This document shows, piece by piece, positions 17,255 to 26,922 of a DNA stretch of 64,000 nucleotides (its first letter is position 1; every line of letters starts with the position of its first letter). Origin of the DNA: Colivivens sp964537205 (GTDB lineage Bacteria; Bacteroidota; Bacteroidia; Bacteroidales; Bacteroidaceae); the NCBI GenBank assembly GCA_964537205.1, contig CAZHZH010000001.1, positions 1 through 64,000 on the forward strand, in the 5' to 3' direction. Made by a program: the position numbers and the translations under genes. Under the pieces are notes generated by a model. That model searched no databases and was not told the origin of the DNA. It was given only the letters and a program-made list of their open reading frames with translations.

Positions 17255-20200
17255 TTAGAATTGAATGTTAAGTCCGAGGGTGAACTGAGGCCGGTCGGAT
17301 AATTGTACTTCGCTGAATCCTCCCTGTGTAGGTGTTTGTCCTTTCAGCTTGCTGCTGCAGAATGTATGCAGGTTGGTGCCTGTCAGGCTGACCGCCAACC
17401 TTGAAAGTCCCCAGTCGGCAAGGCGTTTCGGACTGAACTCGTACGTAAGTGTTATGTTCTGCAACTTCACATAGTCGGCACTTACAACGCGAATGTCCGA
17501 ATAGTCGTACATCGTCCAGTAACTTTCGGCGAGTATGGCTCCTGAGTTTCCGTTTTCGCTGAAATGGCCGTTGTAGTAATAGAACCCTGGAGTGTCTTTT
17601 CCGAGTATAGCCGGTATGACTGTCTTGTTCTCGTCGCCAGGGAATATCCACCGGTCGATGAGTGCCCTGTTCACGTTCGATTCGGTGTTGTAGTTGTCGT
17701 GATCATCGAATATTCGGAACAGGCGTGTCTTTGCTCCGAACGAGTACGACAGGTTGATGCCTAACCTCCACTGTTTGTAGGTGAAGGTGTTGTTGACCGA
17801 TCCGGTTATGTCGGGTTCGCGCTTGCCTGTAGGCACCAACACTGATGTATATGTGGTGTAGTTGTCCATGTTGACGAGTTCCGACTGACGTTCCTCCCAG
17901 TCTTCGAATATAGGACCTCCGTCGATAGGACTGAGTCCGAGGAATTTGTACGACCAGATGGTGCCGATAGAGTGTCCCTGTACTACAGCGGTACCACTGA
18001 GAAAGTCGCTGAGTTCGTAAGTCTCCGCTCCTGGAGCGGTCTTGATGTCATTGAACACCTTCGATACGTTGCCAGAAAGAATCCAGTAGAAGTCTTTCAG
18101 TTTCACAGGGGTCGCACTCCATGTCACGTTATAGCCCTTGTTGGTTATCGTTCCTGAGTTGATGATGTATGATTCATATCCGTTCACGTCTGAAATTGTT
18201 TTTTCCAAGAATGCGTCCACTGTCTTCTTGTAGTAGCCCTCCAGTCCGATTTGCAGGCGTCCGCCGAAGAAGCTGGCATCGAGTCCTATGTTTGAGCTGT
18301 GTGTCTTCTCCCATTTGAGGTCGGGGTTGGAGAAAGAACTGACAGTTGATATGAATTCGTTGTAGTGGCTGCTCAAGCTTCCCTTCTTCAGTATCATCAC
18401 CGGAGTTTGTCCGTCGATCATGTTTCCCTGTTGTCCGTAGGAAGCCTTCAATGTCAGTTCGTCAAGCCATTCCTTATTATTAAGGTGGAAAATCTCTATA
18501 AGGTTCGCGTTGCCCGATACCGACCAGATCGGCAGCAGTTTGTCGTTGCTTTGTGAACCGAAGCGGTTGGATCCGTCGTAGCGTCCGTTGGCGTTGATGG
18601 TGAACAGCTTTTTGTAGGCGTATGTGAGTGTTCCGTAGACTGACAGCATGTTGACCTTGCCGTCGGTTATGGTCGGTACGGAATTCAAAACCATGTTAGT
18701 ATAATAAGGATATTCCGTGATGTTGGTGATGAAGGTCTTGCCCCTGTCGGCGAAATATCCGTAGTCGGTTCGTGAGTAGCCGTCGGTTTTGGTGGAGCTT
18801 GCCTCCACTCCGAGGGCGAAGTTTATCATGTGGTCGAGTTCCTTGCCGAAGTGTTTGTTGAAGTTGCCTTGGAAGCGTGTTGTGAACGAGCGGGTATCGG
18901 TATTTGACGTTCCCAATTCACCACCATAAGGTAGGTATGAGGATGCGGACGGATCCTCGCCATAGTTTGAACCACGCAGTGTTGACACGTGGTATGAGCG
19001 TTCGCCATACCATGAGGTGATATTGGCCGACTGTGTGTTCGCCGAGACTGTCCAGTTGAAGAAAAGAGATTCCAACGGTCTGTATTGCAGGTTGATGGTA
19101 GCCATCGCACTCGACACGCGCTGCTTCGTGTTGGTGTTTTCCAATTCGTTCAATATGTTGTAATCAAGATATCCGCGAGCCGTCGATGAGTACTTTCCGT
19201 AGTAATAGTAGGAGCCGTCGGCGTTGTATGCTGGAATGGCGCGGCTTGTGTTGTATGCGTAGTCAGTAGGGTTGGTCTCGCTGACATTGTACTTGCGGTC
19301 GTTCACGTATCCGTTGGCGTTGAACTCAAGGCTGAACTTGTCCGACAGTGTCATGTTGACCTTCGTCATGGCTGTGTACCTTCGGTTGGTCGTGTTCTTG
19401 ATGACGTCGTCCTGGTCGGTGTAGCCGATTGACGTGTAATATCGCACTTTGTCCGAGCCTCCGGATACATTCACCGAGTGGTCGTGCGAGAAAGAGTCGT
19501 GGTCTAATATCTTGAACCAGTCGGTGTTCAAGCTTGCCATCTGGTTTACTTCCTCGTTGAACTCCTCCTGGGTGATTTGTCGTTTGTAAAGTTGGTCGAG
19601 AGCGTACTCGTAGCCCACGAGCGGCATGCCCGAAGGATAGGAGTAGTGGTTCTCGGCAAGGTATTGTGAGAACTGTATACGCTCGTTTGAGTTCATCAAA
19701 TCGATTTTCTTATCGGTGTAGCGTGGACGGCGGCGGTATGTGAAGTTGGCGTTGTATGATATTTGCGCTTTTCCTACTCGTCCGCTCTTGGTGGTTATGA
19801 CAATCACACCGTTTGCCGCACGAGTACCATATAGTGCAGTAGCCGCAGCGTCTTTCAATACGTCGATTCGCTCAATGTCTTGTGGGTTGATGCCTGCCAC
19901 CGCGTTACCTATACGGTTAACGTAGTCGGGGTCGTTCAACACGTCTGGGCTAAGGTTTACAGGGTCGGTGAGTATGATTCCGTCGAGCACCCATAGCGGC
20001 TCGCGGTTGCCGATCAGTGTGGATGTGCCGCGAACGCGCAATCGTGGTGTCACTCCTATCTCGCCTGAGTTTGAGGTGAACGTGAGGTCAGGCACTTTCC
20101 CCTCAAGCATTTGGTCTACTGACGCTATGCCTGGCACCTTGATGTCTTCCATGTCTACAGTGTAAACCGAACTGGTGAGGTTGCGCCGGTCGATTTGTTG

Positions 20201-20584
20201 GTAGCCATCGATGACCACGTCCTTCAGTTGGTGTGTGTCGTCCTCCAAAAATACTTTTATTGATTTCTTCCGGTTGATTTTAACCGTTTGCGATTTCATT
20301 CCTATATAGGAGAATGTGAGCGTCTTTGCGTCTGCCGGTACGTTGCGGAGTACGAACTTTCCCTCCGCATTTGTAGCGACACCGAGTCCCGTATGCCCGT
20401 CGACCAGTACGGAGACTCCGGGCAGAGGCTCGCCTCCAGTGTCATAAACCGCTCCATCTACTGTGTTTTCAGCAGTCTGTCTTGTCGTTGTGTTGTCTCC
20501 GGATTGTGCAAGTACGGACTGGCCACTAATGGTCAACCACAAGCACATGAAGGCAAAAAATGTAATTTTGTGTCCTATCTTCAT
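17255..20584 (-). CDS. SusC/RagA-family TonB-dependent outer membrane transporter
   Basis: 1109 residues. After the signal peptide (ending QSVLAQ) comes a CarboxypepD_reg-like domain (GAVYDTGGEPLPGVSVLVDG through FSYIGMKSQTVKI). The plug carries the SusC signature around GVTPRLRVRGTSTLIGNREPLWVLDG and NPQDIERIDVLKDAAATALYG. A 22-strand barrel ends in QFTLGLNIQF with terminal Phe. It imports a surface-bound nutrient into the periplasm using TonB energy. It is the first gene of the operon, with susD 14 bases downstream. No sugar-active enzyme is in the operon, and two TlpA-like proteins hint at peptide or disulfide-rich substrates. Confidence 0.95.
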   Translation of the reverse strand: MKIGHKITFFAFMCLWLTISGQSVLAQSGDNTTTRQTAENTVDGAVYDTGGEPLPGVSVLVDGHTGLGVATNAEGKFVLRNVPADAKTLTFSYIGMKSQTVKINRKKSIKVFLEDDTHQLKDVVIDGYQQIDRRNLTSSVYTVDMEDIKVPGIASVDQMLEGKVPDLTFTSNSGEIGVTPRLRVRGTSTLIGNREPLWVLDGIILTDPVNLSPDVLNDPDYVNRIGNAVAGINPQDIERIDVLKDAAATALYGTRAANGVIVITTKSGRVGKAQISYNANFTYRRRPRYTDKKIDLMNSNERIQFSQYLAENHYSYPSGMPLVGYEYALDQLYKRQITQEEFNEEVNQMASLNTDWFKILDHDSFSHDHSVNVSGGSDKVRYYTSIGYTDQDDVIKNTTNRRYTAMTKVNMTLSDKFSLEFNANGYVNDRKYNVSETNPTDYAYNTSRAIPAYNADGSYYYYGKYSSTARGYLDYNILNELENTNTKQRVSSAMATINLQYRPLESLFFNWTVSANTQSANITSWYGERSYHVSTLRGSNYGEDPSASSYLPYGGELGTSNTDTRSFTTRFQGNFNKHFGKELDHMINFALGVEASSTKTDGYSRTDYGYFADRGKTFITNITEYPYYTNMVLNSVPTITDGKVNMLSVYGTLTYAYKKLFTINANGRYDGSNRFGSQSNDKLLPIWSVSGNANLIEIFHLNNKEWLDELTLKASYGQQGNMIDGQTPVMILKKGSLSSHYNEFISTVSSFSNPDLKWEKTHSSNIGLDASFFGGRLQIGLEGYYKKTVDAFLEKTISDVNGYESYIINSGTITNKGYNVTWSATPVKLKDFYWILSGNVSKVFNDIKTAPGAETYELSDFLSGTAVVQGHSIGTIWSYKFLGLSPIDGGPIFEDWEERQSELVNMDNYTTYTSVLVPTGKREPDITGSVNNTFTYKQWRLGINLSYSFGAKTRLFRIFDDHDNYNTESNVNRALIDRWIFPGDENKTVIPAILGKDTPGFYYYNGHFSENGNSGAILAESYWTMYDYSDIRVVSADYVKLQNITLTYEFSPKRLADWGLSRLAVSLTGTNLHTFCSSKLKGQTPTQGGFSEVQLSDRPQFTLGLNIQF

Positions 20585-20628
20585 TCTGTAACTAATAATT
20601 CAACGAATTAATCGTCATTAATCGGTTA

Positions 20629-20660
20629 CAAAGTTAGCCGTTTTTCCGCTCTTGACAAAA
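20629..20660 (-). promoter_or_regulatory. Promoter of the first SusC/SusD operon
   Basis: On the minus strand TTTG (20659-20656) is followed by exactly 19 bases and TAACTTTG (20636-20629), an ideal Bacteroidota promoter. The predicted leader is about 38 nt. Confidence 0.78.
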
Positions 20661-20683
20661 TAATTAACACAAATATTTAATTA

Positions 20684-21529
20684 TCACCACTTTTCAAACT
20701 CGCATTTGGCCTCGATTACATTTTCTATGCTGTCATTTAGCTGGTAGAAGAAGTCAAAGCCTGTTAACGCTTCCACATCATCGACGCTTCTCGCATAATA
20801 GCTCATGTCGTGGCGTCCAGGCTTGTTTTCGTATATAAAGCCAATTGCTTTCGCATTGCCGTCGTCGATGGTCAAAACGACTTTGAAGAACGCGTCGGGG
20901 ACTGCCACGTTGTTGTCGCCAACAGTCTTGTAGCGTGTAGAGCGGAACACAGGACCGGCTACGATATGTATATTCCCGTATTTGACGGCCCAGTCCCTGC
21001 ACTCCTCCTCCAAATCTTTCCAGTCGTTTTGGTTGAGGTCGCCGTCCTGCGGGCAGATGTTGGTCATGAGAAAAGATTCCTTGAGTGCCTGAAACGACCA
21101 GTTGTTGTCACCGGCTGGACACATGTGTCCGCGTTGGTAGCCACACACACTTTCACGTATGTCGCGGTATGTGGCACGAGGTTTCGGTACGTCCTCGTCC
21201 TCAATAAACATATTGTGTTTCGACCTGTTGTATTCACCTGACACATGGTCGGCTGTCAACTCCCATCCCACCCAGTTTGGAGTTCTGGTCCGGCTGTTAT
21301 ACGAGGTTGTGTAAGCCAGGCGTTTTAGCAGTTGGTTGGGTATATTTCTTGCTGACATGGCAGGGATCTCGTAGCTTGCGGTGTCATACTCTTGTGCATA
21401 CGCGTGCGATTGTTCCTGCTTTGCCGCCCTTCCATGCCATCCCGGCATGTTCCAAAGTACTGCTGCTAATACTGCAATTACCAGCACTGCCATGTAGCCT
21501 GACTTATTATGTTTTCCCTTCTTTTTCAT
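20684..21529 (-). CDS. DNA/RNA non-specific endonuclease (NUC1 type), membrane-anchored or secreted
   Basis: 281 residues. One N-terminal hydrophobic segment (about 11-27) anchors or exports it. The beta-beta-alpha metal nuclease core shows YQRGHMCPAGDN with the catalytic His near 135 (DRGH variant QRGH), ESFLMTNICPQ and NQNDWKDLEE with the metal-binding Asn. These enzymes degrade DNA and RNA outside the cytoplasm, for scavenging or defence. It is the last gene of a three-gene minus-strand operon with an SGNH hydrolase and a DUF4738 lipoprotein. Confidence 0.87.
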   Translation of the reverse strand: MKKKGKHNKSGYMAVLVIAVLAAVLWNMPGWHGRAAKQEQSHAYAQEYDTASYEIPAMSARNIPNQLLKRLAYTTSYNSRTRTPNWVGWELTADHVSGEYNRSKHNMFIEDEDVPKPRATYRDIRESVCGYQRGHMCPAGDNNWSFQALKESFLMTNICPQDGDLNQNDWKDLEEECRDWAVKYGNIHIVAGPVFRSTRYKTVGDNNVAVPDAFFKVVLTIDDGNAKAIGFIYENKPGRHDMSYYARSVDDVEALTGFDFFYQLNDSIENVIEAKCEFEKW

Positions 21530-21602
21530 TACCGCAAAGTTACAAAATTTGGTCAGCTTCGAAGTGGCATGAAACAGGTGGCTGGCGTTCGTCCCATAGT
21601 AT

Positions 21603-22292
21603 TCATTTCAGTTGTTCCGCTATGGCTTTCATCCCCTTGACAGTGGGGTGTCCTCCTTGTTTGTCAATGTCGTGCAGACGGATCAAGTCTACTCCGTAGT
21701 GTCCGCAAATGCTCTCTACCGACTCATTGATCTCGTCTTTCAGCTCGTTGTTGAGTATGAAATGGAGTTCGCAATTGATATAGCGTTTTGTCATATAGTG
21801 CAGCAGGTATGCCAAAGCCGGTCGGAACGAGCGAAGGTCGTCGGTGGTCCAGCCGGAATATTTGTATTCGCCAATTGGCGAGCCTGCCCAGCTGTCGTTC
21901 GTGGCGCCGAAGATGTAGATGATATCAGGGCAGCCGAGATTGTCCATGCGGGCTGTAAACGAACGCTGGCTATAGTCGGCCTTTCCGTAGCCGGTGTTGC
22001 AAATGGTGGAACCTGAGAACGAATTGTTCTTGCACAGGCGGTACCCTTTCTCTTGCAGCAACAGATACCACCAAGTTTCTGTCACCTGTGTGACATCCGT
22101 CTTGTTGCGCGGAGTGGTGTCGTAGTACCAAATGAAATTTGTGTCGGGTTCGAGATAGCCTTCGAAAGTGCTATAGGAGTCTCCAAGGATGGATACCGAC
22201 TTGGTTTGCGAGACTGCTGGCTGTCCCCACAGGCCTATCAGGCAAATCACGCTTAACAAGCGCAAGGGGCATGCTAATGATTTATGCGTCAT
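21603..22292 (-). CDS. SGNH/GDSL-type hydrolase, secreted
   Basis: 229 residues with an N-terminal signal region (LSVICLIGLWGQPAVSQ). SGNH blocks are visible: ILGDSYS (Ser 39), the GATND block near 127-131, and GGHPTVKG with the catalytic His near 215. The likely activity is an esterase or acetylesterase on envelope or dietary glycans. Its start overlaps the end of the upstream lipoprotein gene by 11 bases. The substrate cannot be inferred. Confidence 0.8.
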   Translation of the reverse strand: MTHKSLACPLRLLSVICLIGLWGQPAVSQTKSVSILGDSYSTFEGYLEPDTNFIWYYDTTPRNKTDVTQVTETWWYLLLQEKGYRLCKNNSFSGSTICNTGYGKADYSQRSFTARMDNLGCPDIIYIFGATNDSWAGSPIGEYKYSGWTTDDLRSFRPALAYLLHYMTKRYINCELHFILNNELKDEINESVESICGHYGVDLIRLHDIDKQGGHPTVKGMKAIAEQLK

Positions 22293-22875
22293 TTTCCTCC
22301 GGGTCTTTGTTCAAGTTGTCGTTTATTGGCTCCACGTCTATGCTTGTCACAACCTTTCTTGTGACGTTGCCTTTAGAGTCGATGGCGATAGCTATGGAAT
22401 AACTGATGTCTGAAGTCTCGTCGGGATCTCCTACTACGGCAATAAAGTAGAACCGGTCGTGGCTGTCTTCTTGCATGTAGTTGAAGTTGAAACCTGCAAG
22501 GACAGAACGCTTGTAGTCGCTCTCCGGAATGAGGTCGCGGAAGAACTCCTTTGTGAACTTGTGCTCATACACCCGTTCCGATCCTCGTGTGATGTACAGT
22601 CGCACGTTGTTGTCATAGTAAGTGAGTCCTTCTTCTGTGGTCACAGTAGGAAGGCTTTTGTCGTTGTTGAATGAGAACTCATAATTATAATGTATGCCTC
22701 CGACTTCCACTGTGCCGTCGAGATTGTACTCATGCATATAGTTGACGGTGTCGGTCGTCTCAATGTTGTCAGTGTTGGTTTGTCCCGAATCATCACGCCT
22801 TGTAGAGTTGCCGGAACATGCGAAAAGCAGTGTCAGTAGGACGACTGCGAAGCCGCCAAAAAACGATTGTTTCAT
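22282..22875 (-). CDS. DUF4738-type lipoprotein
   Basis: 197 residues. The lipoprotein signal ends LLTLLFAC (Cys 20) followed by a Ser/Asn/Asp-rich linker. The core (GLTYYDNNVRLYITRGSERV, then HKFTKEFFRDLI) resembles DUF4738, a Bacteroidales family of unknown function. It is the first gene of the operon with the SGNH hydrolase and nuclease, with a -7 box upstream. Confidence 0.7.
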   Translation of the reverse strand: MKQSFFGGFAVVLLTLLFACSGNSTRRDDSGQTNTDNIETTDTVNYMHEYNLDGTVEVGGIHYNYEFSFNNDKSLPTVTTEEGLTYYDNNVRLYITRGSERVYEHKFTKEFFRDLIPESDYKRSVLAGFNFNYMQEDSHDRFYFIAVVGDPDETSDISYSIAIAIDSKGNVTRKVVTSIDVEPINDNLNKDPEENDA

Positions 22876-22898
22876 CAGTGCAATTACTTTTATTTATG

Positions 22899-22906
22899 CA
22901 AATGTA
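22899..22906 (-). promoter_or_regulatory. -7 element for the lipoprotein-SGNH-nuclease operon
   Basis: On the minus strand TACATTTG fits TAnnTTTG. No good -33 element was seen at the right distance. Confidence 0.4.
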
Positions 22907-22950
22907 ATGATTAATTACGAATTAAGCGGTCTAAGTATGGATTTATTTAG

Positions 22951-22958
22951 TAATTTTG
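22951..22958 (+). promoter_or_regulatory. -7 element for the map operon
   Basis: TAATTTTG matches TAnnTTTG and lies 29 bases before the map ATG. The -33 region is poor. Confidence 0.45.
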
Positions 22959-22987
22959 CACGATAAATACAAGAAGGGGATTTGATT

Positions 22988-23845
22988 ATGTTTAATAGAA
23001 ATCCAAGAAACTGGCATCCGGTAAAAGGGCAGCCGCTTACCGAGATGGACAAGAAGATACTTGCTTTCCAAAACAAGGGAAAGTTGTGTCCGAGTCGCAA
23101 TTTGATAAAAACACCAGAGCAGATAGAGGGCATCAGAAAATCGGGAGTCATTAATACAGCCCTACTCGACATGGTGGCAGAGAAAATACATGCAGGTATG
23201 TCGACAGAGGAAATCAACACATTGGTACACGAGTTCACGATAGCTCATGGAGCCATACCCGCACCTTTGAATTACGAAGGTTTCCCGAAAAGCGTGTGCG
23301 TGTCGGTAAACGACGTGGTGTGTCATGGCATACCAAGTTCTACACAGATATTGAAGGAGGGTGATATCGTTAATGTGGACGTTACGACAATCCTCAATGG
23401 CTATTACGCTGATGCGAGCCGTATGTTCGTCATCGGCAGGACAACTCCCGAGCGTGAAAAGCTGGTGCGTGTGGCGAAAGAGTGCTTGGAGGTCGGTATG
23501 GAAGCGTGCAAGCCTTACTCGTTCGTTGGCGACTTGGGGCATGCGATAGCCAAGCATGCGCATAAAAACGGATTCACAGTAGTACGCGACCTTTGTGGAC
23601 ATGGGGTGGGGAATGCCTTCCATGAAGAACCCGACGTAGAGCATTACGGAAAGAAAGGTACTGGAATGCTGCTCGTCCCTGGAATGGTGTTCACAATCGA
23701 ACCTATGATCAATGCCGGTGATTGGGAGGTCGTCATCGATGAGAACGACGGATGGACGGTCTACACCGAGGATTATAGCGACAGCGCACAGTGGGAACAC
23801 ACATTCCTCTTGACGGAACACGGACTGGAAATATTGACGCATTAA
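22988..23845 (+). CDS. map: Methionine aminopeptidase type I
   Basis: Removes the initiator Met from new proteins. The start ATG at 22988 gives 285 residues; a TTG frame extension at 22982 is less likely. The pita-bread metal ligands are all visible: D131, D142, H205, E238 and E270. A roughly 40-residue N-terminal extension before the catalytic domain (NWHPVKGQPLTEMDKK) is usual in Bacteroidetes. It is followed by tsaD after 4 bases. Confidence 0.94.
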   Translation: MFNRNPRNWHPVKGQPLTEMDKKILAFQNKGKLCPSRNLIKTPEQIEGIRKSGVINTALLDMVAEKIHAGMSTEEINTLVHEFTIAHGAIPAPLNYEGFPKSVCVSVNDVVCHGIPSSTQILKEGDIVNVDVTTILNGYYADASRMFVIGRTTPEREKLVRVAKECLEVGMEACKPYSFVGDLGHAIAKHAHKNGFTVVRDLCGHGVGNAFHEEPDVEHYGKKGTGMLLVPGMVFTIEPMINAGDWEVVIDENDGWTVYTEDYSDSAQWEHTFLLTEHGLEILTH

Positions 23846-23849
23846 CAAG

Positions 23850-24881
23850 ATGGAAGGTAAACAGAAGGATACATACATACTCGCTATAGAGTCATCGTGC
23901 GACGATACGTCGGCTGCGGTTTTGAAAAATGATATATTGTTGTCGAACGTGACGGCAAGCCAGGCCGTACATGAGGCGTACGGCGGAGTCGTGCCAGAAC
24001 TCGCAAGCCGCGCCCATGAACAGAATATAGTTCCAGTCGTGGATCAGGCTTTAAAGCGCGCGGGAGTAGCAAAGGAACAAATCTCCGCTGTGGCCTTTAC
24101 ACGTGGTCCGGGACTGATAGGCAGCCTGCTTGTTGGTGTGAACTTCGCCAAAGGGTTCGCCCGCGCCATGGGCGTACCTCTTATCGACGTGAATCATCTG
24201 CAAGGGCATGTACTCGCACATTTTATTTGTGAGGACGAAAACGATCATTCACAGCCTCCATTCCCGTTTATCTGCCTGTTAGTCAGTGGTGGAAACAGCC
24301 AGATAGTGAGAGTCGACGCATACAACGACATGAAGATTTTGGGACAGACCATCGACGATGCGGCTGGCGAGGCTATTGACAAGTGCGCCAAGGTCATGGG
24401 GCTTGGATATCCTGGCGGACCAATAATCGACAAACTCGCCCGTCAAGGAAATCCCGACGCATATCAGTTCGCAAGGCCTAACATACAAGGCTATGATTAT
24501 AGCTTTTCGGGCCTTAAGACATCTTTCCTTTATTCGCTTCGGGATTGGTTGAAAGACGATCCCGACTTTATCAGCCACCACAAGGAAGACCTTGCCGCGT
24601 CGCTTGAGAAAACCATTGTGGAAATATTAATGAAGAAATTACGCAAGGCGGTTAAAGATACAGGAATCAAGCATGTAGCCGTAGCGGGTGGAGTATCCGC
24701 GAACAACGGACTGCGAAACGCGTTCCACGAGCATGCAAAAAAGCTTGGATGGACAGTTTACATCCCAAAGTTCAGCTACACGACCGACAATGCCGCTATG
24801 ATAGGCATTACGGGCTACTTCAAATATCAAGACAAAGACTTTTGCGATATCAACGCGCCGGCTTTTGCAAGAATGACATGA
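23850..24881 (+). CDS. tsaD: tRNA threonylcarbamoyladenosine synthase subunit TsaD
   Basis: Forms N6-threonylcarbamoyladenosine at A37 of ANN-decoding tRNAs together with TsaB/E/C. It has 343 residues with the N-terminal LAIESSCDDTSAAVL, the metal-binding HLQGHVLAH motif, and the nucleotide-binding VSGGNSQIV and VAVAGGVSANNGLR. All expected blocks are present. Its stop overlaps the cinA start by 4 bases. Confidence 0.95.
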   Translation: MEGKQKDTYILAIESSCDDTSAAVLKNDILLSNVTASQAVHEAYGGVVPELASRAHEQNIVPVVDQALKRAGVAKEQISAVAFTRGPGLIGSLLVGVNFAKGFARAMGVPLIDVNHLQGHVLAHFICEDENDHSQPPFPFICLLVSGGNSQIVRVDAYNDMKILGQTIDDAAGEAIDKCAKVMGLGYPGGPIIDKLARQGNPDAYQFARPNIQGYDYSFSGLKTSFLYSLRDWLKDDPDFISHHKEDLAASLEKTIVEILMKKLRKAVKDTGIKHVAVAGGVSANNGLRNAFHEHAKKLGWTVYIPKFSYTTDNAAMIGITGYFKYQDKDFCDINAPAFARMT

Positions 24882-25366
24882 ATACGATGATTGAAAAAGA
24901 AATACAAACACGACTGATTGCCGCGGGCAAGACTCTTTGTACTGCGGAAAGTTGCACAGGCGGACGTATAGCCGCCTTGTTGACATCTGTTCCAGGAAGT
25001 TCTGAATATTTCAGGGGCGGAGCCGTAACTTATCAGACAGAAATCAAGGAACTCGTACTGAAGGTTCCAAGTGATGTGATCGATACCTACGGGGTGGTCA
25101 GTCCGCAAACCGCTGACGCGATGCGTGAGTGTGCCTGCCGGTTGTTCGAGGCGGATTATGCTATTACGATTACAGGCTATGCCGGTCCGACAGGTGGCAC
25201 AGAGGACGACCCGGTGGGTACTGTATACATATCAGTCGGCTCGCCAGACGATTATGTGACTAAGAGGGTGGTGAGCAACAGGTTAAGCCGCAATGAGGTT
25301 CAAGACGATGTGGCACGCCGCGCCATTGAGTTGTTCCTCGCATTCTTAGATGGCGGCACGGTATGA
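24878..25366 (+). CDS. CinA C-terminal domain protein, nicotinamide-nucleotide amidase
   Basis: 162 residues from the ATG at 24878, which overlaps the tsaD stop. It is the stand-alone PncC-type domain: TAESCTGGRIAALLTSVPGS with the catalytic Ser, GAVTYQTEIKE, GVVSPQTADAMRE and ITGYAGPTGGTEDDPVGTVY. It converts nicotinamide mononucleotide to nicotinate mononucleotide in pyridine nucleotide salvage. Longer readings of the frame run back into tsaD and are artefacts. It overlaps rsmE by 4 bases. Confidence 0.9.
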   Translation: MNTMIEKEIQTRLIAAGKTLCTAESCTGGRIAALLTSVPGSSEYFRGGAVTYQTEIKELVLKVPSDVIDTYGVVSPQTADAMRECACRLFEADYAITITGYAGPTGGTEDDPVGTVYISVGSPDDYVTKRVVSNRLSRNEVQDDVARRAIELFLAFLDGGTV

Positions 25367-26070
25367 AGGAAGTCCGTTTTTTTTATACTCCAGACCCTGA
25401 GTCACTATCGCTGCCCGATGAGGAAGCGGCACACGCCGTACGCGTATTGCGCCTTGCGGATAATGACGAGATTTTCCTGATGGACGGGAGAGGCACGTTC
25501 TATCAAGCGGTGATTACAGAGGCAGATAAGAGACATTGCATGTATCGCATAGTCAAGAAGCTGCCGCAAAAACGCCAGTGGAACGCCCGCCTGCATATTG
25601 CCATGGCTCCCACCAAGAATATCGACCGAACAGAATGGTTCGCGGAGAAAGCGACTGAGATTGGTTTTGACGAACTCACATTTCTCGACTGTAAGTTCTC
25701 TGAACGAAAGGTGATCAAACATGAGCGGATAGAGAAAATACTCGTATCGGCGATGAAGCAAAGCCGGAAGTCCGAACTGCCCACTTTGAATCCTATGATC
25801 CCATTTGAGAAATTCATCTCACTCGCAGGTGAAAGCCAAAAGTTTATATGCCATTGTTACGATGAACACCTTCCATTGCTATATGACAGTCTGAAGGCTG
25901 GGGATGACGCAGTGGTAATGGTCGGTCCAGAAGGGGATTTCAGCGTTGATGAAGTGAGGTCCGCTGAGGATGCCGGATTCCGCTCGGTGAGCCTTGGAAG
26001 AAGCCGTTTGCGTACAGAGACGGCCGCCTTAGTGGCAGTCCACCTCATGCATATTAAGAATGAAGTATAG
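25363..26070 (+). CDS. rsmE: 16S rRNA m3U1498 methyltransferase RsmE
   Basis: A SPOUT-family enzyme that methylates U1498 of 16S rRNA. It has 235 residues with an N-terminal PUA-like part (HAVRVLRLADNDEIFLMDG) and the C-terminal knot GPEGDFSVDEV plus SLGRSRLRTETAAL that binds S-adenosylmethionine. It is coupled to the cinA-type gene by an ATGA overlap. Confidence 0.94.
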   Translation: MKEVRFFYTPDPESLSLPDEEAAHAVRVLRLADNDEIFLMDGRGTFYQAVITEADKRHCMYRIVKKLPQKRQWNARLHIAMAPTKNIDRTEWFAEKATEIGFDELTFLDCKFSERKVIKHERIEKILVSAMKQSRKSELPTLNPMIPFEKFISLAGESQKFICHCYDEHLPLLYDSLKAGDDAVVMVGPEGDFSVDEVRSAEDAGFRSVSLGRSRLRTETAALVAVHLMHIKNEV

Positions 26071-26139
26071 GATAATGTCAAACATCTGCTAAGCTCGATC
26101 TGAGCGGGCTTGGCATAAATATAGGGAAATAAACAAGAA

Positions 26140-26922
26140 ATGCATTCAAAAGAAGAGAAACTACAGGCTTTCGGCCGTTTGCTCGACGTGATGGACACGT
26201 TGCGCGAGAAGTGTCCATGGGACAGAAAGCAGACCAATCAGTCGTTACGGCCTAATACTATTGAAGAGGTATATGAACTGTCGGACGCATTGCTGAGAGA
26301 GGACAGCCTGAATATATGTAAGGAATTGGGCGACGTGTTGCTTCATGTTGTGTTCTACTCAAAAATAGGGAGTGAGAAAGGCGAGTTTGATATAGCCGAC
26401 GTGTGCGACAAGTTGTGTGACAAACTCATATACCGACATCCTCATGTTTACGGGCAAGTAAAGGCTGACAGTGCCGATCAGGTGTTGCAAAACTGGGAGC
26501 AGCTGAAGGCACATGAAAAAGACGGCAATAAAACCATACTTGGCGGAGTGCCAGTATCACTCCCGTCTGTGATAAAGGCCGACCGTATACAGGAAAAGGC
26601 AAGTAATGTGGGCTTCGACTGGCAATATAAGGAAGATGTTTGGGGAAAGGTGAAAGAAGAGATCGGAGAGTTTGAGGCGGAGATTGCCAATATGGACAAA
26701 GATAAGGCGGAACGAGAGTTCGGTGACATCATGTTCAGCCTCATCAACGTGGCGAGACTCTATCATATCAATCCCGATACTGCGCTCGAACTTACGAATG
26801 CCAAGTTCATCAAGCGTTTTACTTACGTGGAGCTTGCCGCTAAGGCGCAAGGCAGGGAGATCAACTCTCTTACGCTGCAGGAAATGGACGAGCTTTGGGA
26901 GGAAGCCAAGAAAAAAGCATAG
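26140..26922 (+). CDS. mazG: Nucleoside triphosphate pyrophosphohydrolase MazG
   Basis: Hydrolyses NTPs to NMP and pyrophosphate as a house-cleaning enzyme. It has 260 residues with two MazG folds. The first has CPWDRKQTNQSLRPNTIEEVYE and ELGDVLLHVVFYS, supplying the metal-binding E residues (EExx..ExxD). The second repeats the theme around REFGDIMFSLINVAR. It is 69 bases after rsmE and the last gene of the map operon. Confidence 0.94.
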   Translation: MHSKEEKLQAFGRLLDVMDTLREKCPWDRKQTNQSLRPNTIEEVYELSDALLREDSLNICKELGDVLLHVVFYSKIGSEKGEFDIADVCDKLCDKLIYRHPHVYGQVKADSADQVLQNWEQLKAHEKDGNKTILGGVPVSLPSVIKADRIQEKASNVGFDWQYKEDVWGKVKEEIGEFEAEIANMDKDKAEREFGDIMFSLINVARLYHINPDTALELTNAKFIKRFTYVELAAKAQGREINSLTLQEMDELWEEAKKKA

